From an uncultured Chloroflexota bacterium (lineage in GTDB: Bacteria > Chloroflexota > Anaerolineae > Promineifilales > Promineifilaceae): a DNA stretch of 9,274 nucleotides. Below the pieces are notes generated by a model. That model worked only from the letters and a program-made list of their open reading frames with translations. It ran no database searches and had not been told where the DNA came from. The translations under genes and the position numbers were made by a program. The stretch lies in NCBI GenBank assembly GCA_937958365.1, contig CALFEW010001069.1:1-9274 (forward strand). The letters run 5' to 3'. Within the stretch, counting starts at the first letter, position 1; each line of letters starts with the position of its first letter. Positions 6,607 through 9,274 of the stretch are shown piece by piece.

Positions 6607-6644
6607 TTAGAAGGTCAACTTCTGAGCCGAAGTTGACCTTCTAA
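6607..6644 (-). promoter_or_regulatory. Intercistronic hairpin between the two exporter genes
   Basis: TTAGAAGGTCAACTTC (6607-6622) is perfectly complementary to GAAGTTGACCTTCTAA (6629-6644), giving 16 bp and a 6-base loop. It starts one base past the stop of the first exporter gene and ends one base before the GGAG ribosome site of the second. No T-run follows on either strand, so it does not look like a simple terminator. It more likely affects mRNA stability or the relative translation of the two subunits. Confidence 0.75.
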
Positions 6645-6645
6645 C

Positions 6646-8565
6646 TTAATTGACTGCCAGAGTTGAGGCCAGTTCTTCGTGGAAACGGCCGTTATGTCGG
6701 CCAGCGCCGTTGCCATTTCCATTCCCGTTCCGCGTCAGGTCAGCCGAAGCAATCTCGCTTTCTAGTTCGGCTTCGATGCGCGCCTGCAACTCGTAGATTT
6801 GTTGATACGTGCCTGGCTGGGCCAGGAGTTCACTGTGTGTGCCGCGTTGGATGATACGACCGTTGTCCAGCACCAAAATCATATCCGCTTCCATCACGCT
6901 CTGAATCCGGTGGGCAATCACAAACGTTGTTCGCGTTGCCATCAGGCTGTTCAGCGCTTCCCGAATCGAAGCCTCTGTCTCCGTATCCACCGACGATGTT
7001 GCGTCATCCATGATCAGGATGCGTGGGTTTTTCAGCAGCGTGCGGGCAATCGTTACCCGCTGTTTTTGTCCGCCCGAAAGCGTTACCCCACGTTCACCCA
7101 CCAGCGTTTCATAGCCATTGGGGAAGGAGAGAATAACTTCGTGGATGGCGGCTGCGCGTGCGGCCGTTTCCACTTCCTCATTCGACACTTCCCGGCCCAC
7201 GCCATAGGTGATGTTCTCCCGAATCGAACGCGAGAACAGGAAAGGTTCTTGCTGCACAATGCCGATCTGCCGCCGCAGCCATTTGCGCGGGTATTCGCGC
7301 AGTTCCACGTCATCCAGTGTCAGGCTGCCTTCCGTGTAATCATAGAAGCGCGGCAGCAAGTTCACCAGCGACGTCTTGCCCGATCCGGTAGAACCCAACA
7401 AAGCGATAACCTGTCCCGGCTGCACGTCGAAGTCAATGTCATGCAGCACCGGCGTATCTTTGTCGTAGGCGAAGCTGACATGATTGAAGCGCACTGCGCC
7501 GCGCAAGCCATCTTCCGGAATGTAAGTGCCGGCGTCTAGCGGTTCCCGGTCTTCCTGGATGATCTCGCGCACCCGGTCGAAAGAGACCAACCCGGTAGAC
7601 AATTGGGTGATCAATCGGCCCAGGTTCCGAATCGGCCAGATGATCAGCACCACCAAACCGGCGTAAGTCAGATATTCACCGGGGGTGATGACGCCGTTGA
7701 TAGCCATGCGCGCCCCCAGGAAGAACCCGGCCAACATCTGCACACCGCACATCACGTCCGTGATGGGCCAGAATGAAGCGTGCATCACAATGAGCCGTTG
7801 ACCGCGCCGGTACTTTTCCCGGTTGTCGATCTCGAACATGTCGGTTTCGTACGATTGGCGGGCAAACGCCTTCACCACGCGCACACCGCTCAGGTTCTCT
7901 TGCAGCCGATTAGACAGGGTGGCTTCTTGTTCCTGATAGGTTTCGTACACCTCGCCTACTTTTTTGAAGAAGTAAAGCGAGACGAGGATGATGAACGGAA
8001 TGACCACCACCGAATACAACGCCAGGCGCACGTTGAGCAGCAGCAGTGCGGCGAAGTTCACCAGGAACAGCAGGGTGATGTTGCCAATGCCGTTCAACTG
8101 CTCGGCAAACAGGCGGCGCAGGGCGTCTACGTCAGACGTAGAGCGCTGCAGCAGTTCGCCTGTCTGCATGTTGTCATGGTAGGTAAAGCTGAGCCGCTGA
8201 ATGTGGTCATACAGGTAGTTGCGCAGTCGGCGAGTAATGCCTTCGGCCGTTTGCGCGGCGGAACGGCCGCTGATAAACGTCAACGTCCCTTGCATGACGG
8301 CCAGACCCAGGATGGCCGCGCCTACCAACAAACTCTGAGGCAAAATGTTGCCATCGGCCGACAGCACGTCATCCACAAAGTAGCCCAGTGCATAATAAAT
8401 AGTTGAACGCATGAGCGCCGATAGACCTATCGCCACGATGGCCAGCAAATACAGCCAACGGTAGCCGGCCATAATGCGCCACAAACCAACCAGTCTTCGT
8501 TTTGTTACGATATTTTTGAGGTCGTAATCTATGTTATCCATTGTTGTGCCTTTCAGAGGATGCAT
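6646..8565 (-). CDS. ABC exporter half-transporter, subunit with canonical signature and Asp Walker B
   Basis: A 639-aa exporter half with about six membrane helices (roughly res 35-315) and a C-terminal ATPase. Motifs are Walker A GSTGSGKT (391-398), Q-loop IVQQEPFLFS (436-445), canonical signature LSGGQ (496-500), Walker B ILIMDD with Asp521 where the catalytic Glu is expected, D-loop SSVD (524-527) and His552 in FVIAHR. The Asp is the usual mark of the non-hydrolysing site of a heterodimeric exporter; the downstream gene has the complementary changes. Past the ATPase is an acidic helix and then four Asn-Gly pairs (613-620) in a flexible tail. Start choice: ATG 8565 has GAGGAG six bases upstream, and a second in-frame ATG at 8541 has a weaker AAAGG. 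A hairpin covers the first ribosome site and start codon. No convincing promoter was found directly upstream; readthrough from the micro-gene unit is possible. Confidence 0.95.
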   Translation of the reverse strand: MHPLKGTTMDNIDYDLKNIVTKRRLVGLWRIMAGYRWLYLLAIVAIGLSALMRSTIYYALGYFVDDVLSADGNILPQSLLVGAAILGLAVMQGTLTFISGRSAAQTAEGITRRLRNYLYDHIQRLSFTYHDNMQTGELLQRSTSDVDALRRLFAEQLNGIGNITLLFLVNFAALLLLNVRLALYSVVVIPFIILVSLYFFKKVGEVYETYQEQEATLSNRLQENLSGVRVVKAFARQSYETDMFEIDNREKYRRGQRLIVMHASFWPITDVMCGVQMLAGFFLGARMAINGVITPGEYLTYAGLVVLIIWPIRNLGRLITQLSTGLVSFDRVREIIQEDREPLDAGTYIPEDGLRGAVRFNHVSFAYDKDTPVLHDIDFDVQPGQVIALLGSTGSGKTSLVNLLPRFYDYTEGSLTLDDVELREYPRKWLRRQIGIVQQEPFLFSRSIRENITYGVGREVSNEEVETAARAAAIHEVILSFPNGYETLVGERGVTLSGGQKQRVTIARTLLKNPRILIMDDATSSVDTETEASIREALNSLMATRTTFVIAHRIQSVMEADMILVLDNGRIIQRGTHSELLAQPGTYQQIYELQARIEAELESEIASADLTRNGNGNGNGAGRHNGRFHEELASTLAVN

Positions 8566-8579
8566 CAGATGCTCCTCTG
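8554..8579 (-). promoter_or_regulatory. Hairpin covering the ribosome site and first start codon of the exporter operon
   Basis: CAGAGGA (8554-8560) pairs with TCCTCTG (8573-8579), and GCAT (8562-8565) with ATGC (8569-8572), leaving one bulged base and a 3-base loop. In the minus-strand mRNA this stem of 11 pairs contains GAGGAG and part of ATG 8565. It would hide them from ribosomes or favour the second ATG at 8541. Confidence 0.55.
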
Positions 8580-8581
8580 GC

Positions 8582-8642
8582 GACTTTCAAAGGGCGCTTG
8601 CTTGCTTCGGCTGGCGCTCTTTAGCGGTGTTCCTTGAAAGTC
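8582..8642. repeat. Long inverted repeat in the exporter leader
   Basis: GACTTTCAA (8582-8590) is perfectly complementary to TTGAAAGTC (8634-8642). Inside, AGGGCGC (8591-8597) can pair with GCGCTCT (8614-8620) with one G-T pair. The structure lies directly upstream of the exporter start hairpin, so it would be part of the 5' leader if transcription enters from the right. Apart from this, 8566-8739 shows no gene and no convincing promoter. Confidence 0.45.
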
Positions 8643-8739
8643 AAATAGAACGATTCCCTTCACTTCCACGATTGTTGCATTGTCTTTTACAGTTTACGTT
8701 CCATTCCTGACATCCTGTGTCCACTTTGTCCGTGGCAAT

Positions 8740-8769
8740 AAAAAACGCCACGGGGTCCCGTGGCGTTTT
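8740..8769 (-). terminator. Intrinsic terminator, second of a tandem pair
   Basis: AAAACGCCACGGG (8742-8754) and CCCGTGGCGTTTT (8757-8769) form a perfect 13-bp stem; on the minus strand a run of six T (8745-8740) overlaps and follows it. It can also work on the plus strand (four T). It lies downstream of the first terminator of the micro-gene and upstream of the exporter operon. Confidence 0.85.
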
Positions 8770-8796
8770 GCTGGTTGATGAGCTACCGGCAGAAAC

Positions 8797-8831
8797 AAAA
8801 AAGGCCACGGGCTTTTAGTTGCGCCGTGACC
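8797..8831 (-). terminator. Intrinsic terminator of the micro-gene, first of a tandem pair
   Basis: On the minus strand GGTCACGG (8831-8824) pairs with CCGTGGCC (8810-8803), including one G-U wobble, and is followed directly by six T (8802-8797). Read on the plus strand the same position is a C-A mismatch and no T-run follows, so the terminator is oriented for minus-strand transcription. Flanking GAAACAA (8792-8798) and TTGTTTC (8837-8843) can extend the stem. It lies 24 bases past the stop of the 31-aa ORF. Confidence 0.8.
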
Positions 8832-8855
8832 CTGTGTTGTTTCGCTTGCCAGAAA

Positions 8856-8951
8856 TTACTTTATGTCAAGCTGACAGGATGCGTCGGCGCAGAACACGAC
8901 TTTGCCAAAGCCGCTGGGGATGATGAAGATGGTCATTAATGTGTTACCCAT
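8856..8951 (-). CDS. 31-residue small protein, unknown function
   Basis: ATG 8951 to TAA 8856 encodes 31 residues starting MGNTLMTIFIIPSGFGKVV and ending FCADASCQLDIK. It has a hydrophobic first half (LMTIFII), a Gly-rich turn, and two Cys at 21 and 26 in an otherwise polar tail. I do not recognise a family. Support comes from the surrounding signals: AAAGGAG ten bases before the ATG, a near-consensus promoter about 55 bases upstream, and a minus-oriented terminator directly downstream. Together these define a monocistronic transcript of about 200 nt. A 5-bp hairpin (8977-8981 with 8992-8996) sits at the predicted 5' end of the message. It could be a small membrane-active peptide, a leader peptide, a modified-peptide precursor exported by the neighbouring ABC pair (no modification enzyme is visible), or a small RNA with a fortuitous ORF. 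Confidence 0.6.
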   Translation of the reverse strand: MGNTLMTIFIIPSGFGKVVFCADASCQLDIK

Positions 8952-9004
8952 TTGCGCCGTACTCCTTTCAAGATTAGCTGCGCACGAACGTGCAGCCGGA
9001 AAGC

Positions 9005-9033
9005 ACTATAACAAATGATGGGGGTGAAGTCAA
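9005..9033 (-). promoter_or_regulatory. Strong sigma70-type promoter of the micro-gene
   Basis: On the minus strand TTGACT (9033-9028) and TATAGT (9010-9005) are separated by exactly 17 bases and match the consensus at 5/6 positions each. Initiation is predicted near 8998. This is the best promoter match I found in the window. Confidence 0.8.
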
Positions 9034-9058
9034 CCCCCAAATTAGAGCAATGTCTAAT
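9019..9058. promoter_or_regulatory. Paired inverted repeats around the micro-gene promoter (possible operators)
   Basis: TGGGGGT (9019-9025) and ACCCCCA (9033-9039) flank the -35 box with a 7-base loop. Immediately upstream ATTAGA (9041-9046) and TCTAAT (9053-9058) form a second perfect inverted repeat, centred about 51 bases before the predicted transcription start. That is a common activator position, while the first repeat overlaps the -35 as a repressor site would. Both are inferred from symmetry only. Confidence 0.4.
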
Positions 9059-9112
9059 GGTTTTGTGGATTGGCGTTGGTGTTGGGGCGTTTGTCGCTGG
9101 TACTCTGGTAGC

Positions 9113-9129
9113 CGCGATTTCTTATCGCG
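9113..9129. repeat. Small hairpin past the right-edge gene
   Basis: CGCGAT (9113-9118) and ATCGCG (9124-9129) form a perfect 6-bp stem with a 5-base loop, about 40 bases past the stop codon of the right-edge gene. No T-run follows, so it is not a clear terminator. The rest of 9059-9170 shows no gene I can support. Confidence 0.35.
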
Positions 9130-9170
9130 TCTGACGGAGCGGGGTAAGGATACTCCGGCTACTGGAGCAA

Positions 9171-9274
9171 TCAGCGGACGACCATGACCGGGCAGGTAAG
9201 CTCTTCGGCAAGTTGGCGAATAACGGCCGTTGGGAATTGCTCGTAACGGTCGCTAAGAATTAGCAAGCTGTTTT
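9171..9274 (-). CDS. C-terminal fragment of an unidentified protein (universal-stress-protein-like end)
   Basis: Only the last 33 residues are in the window, beginning NSLLILSDRYEQFPTAVI and ending TCPVMVVR before TGA 9173-9171. The frame is open to the window edge. A short strand (SLLIL), a helix (AVIRQLAEEL) and a terminal strand ending CPVMVVR are typical of the end of UspA-fold domains, which usually close with a Pro-Val-x-Val-Val motif. The usual UspA glycine motif before the helix is not evident, so this is a weak assignment. The gene continues to the right of the window and carries a copy of ACGGCCGT encoding Thr-Ala-Val. Confidence 0.5.
   Translation of the reverse strand, partial: NSLLILSDRYEQFPTAVIRQLAEELTCPVMVVR

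Noticed and set aside
8610..8650. TTGACT on the minus strand near 8640 as a promoter for the exporter operon
   Set aside because: No acceptable -10 box lies 16-18 bases downstream; the best candidate, TAAAGA, is at 15 bases, so I did not call it.
8990..9187. Plus-strand 65-codon ORF at the right edge
   Set aside because: It runs antisense through the micro-gene promoter and the end of the right-edge gene, has no Shine-Dalgarno, and its translation resembles no protein domain.

Overview
The window looks like chromosomal DNA of a free-living bacterium of moderate-to-high GC content. My best guess is Chloroflexota (Anaerolineae or relatives). That rests on gene content and genome style: a stand-alone AICAR transformylase beside a separate IMP cyclohydrolase, a TerB-like protein next to AMMECR1, many copies of the palindrome ACGGCCGT, and heptad-repeat hairpins between genes. 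No rRNA, tRNA, CRISPR array or transposase was found, and no single gene fixes the phylum.

Layout, left to right. At the left edge is a MazG/PRA-PH-like pyrophosphohydrolase (+, 5' end outside the window). It faces a small single-domain response regulator (-) across a heptad-repeat hairpin element. Next come two minus-strand purine genes, a separate IMP cyclohydrolase and then an AICAR transformylase, ending at a clear intrinsic terminator (1045-1077). Divergent from these is a plus-strand pair: a protein with duplicated TerB-like motifs and an AMMECR1-family protein, separated by a second heptad-type element. A third hairpin, with an 18-bp perfect stem built from a heptad, overlaps the AMMECR1 stop codon. 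It separates that gene from a converging minus-strand operon of two ABC exporter half-transporters (639 aa, then 611 aa). Their nucleotide-binding motifs show the complementary degeneracy expected of a heterodimer. Upstream of the exporter operon, on the same strand, is a compact unit: a strong sigma70-type promoter, a Shine-Dalgarno sequence, a 31-codon ORF and two consecutive intrinsic terminators. The right edge holds the C-terminal 33 residues of another minus-strand gene.

How the genes work together. The two purine proteins would carry out the last two steps of IMP synthesis, done in most bacteria by one fused PurH. The two ABC proteins should form one exporter with one catalytic and one degenerate ATP site. 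The TerB/AMMECR1 pair and the response regulator have no clear functional link to their neighbours.

The observations most worth following up are the 31-aa micro-gene unit, the 14 exact ACGGCCGT copies with a coding-frame bias, the heptad inverted-repeat elements, the split purH with a transformylase of eukaryotic ATIC type, and a hairpin covering the Shine-Dalgarno sequence and start codon of the first exporter gene.
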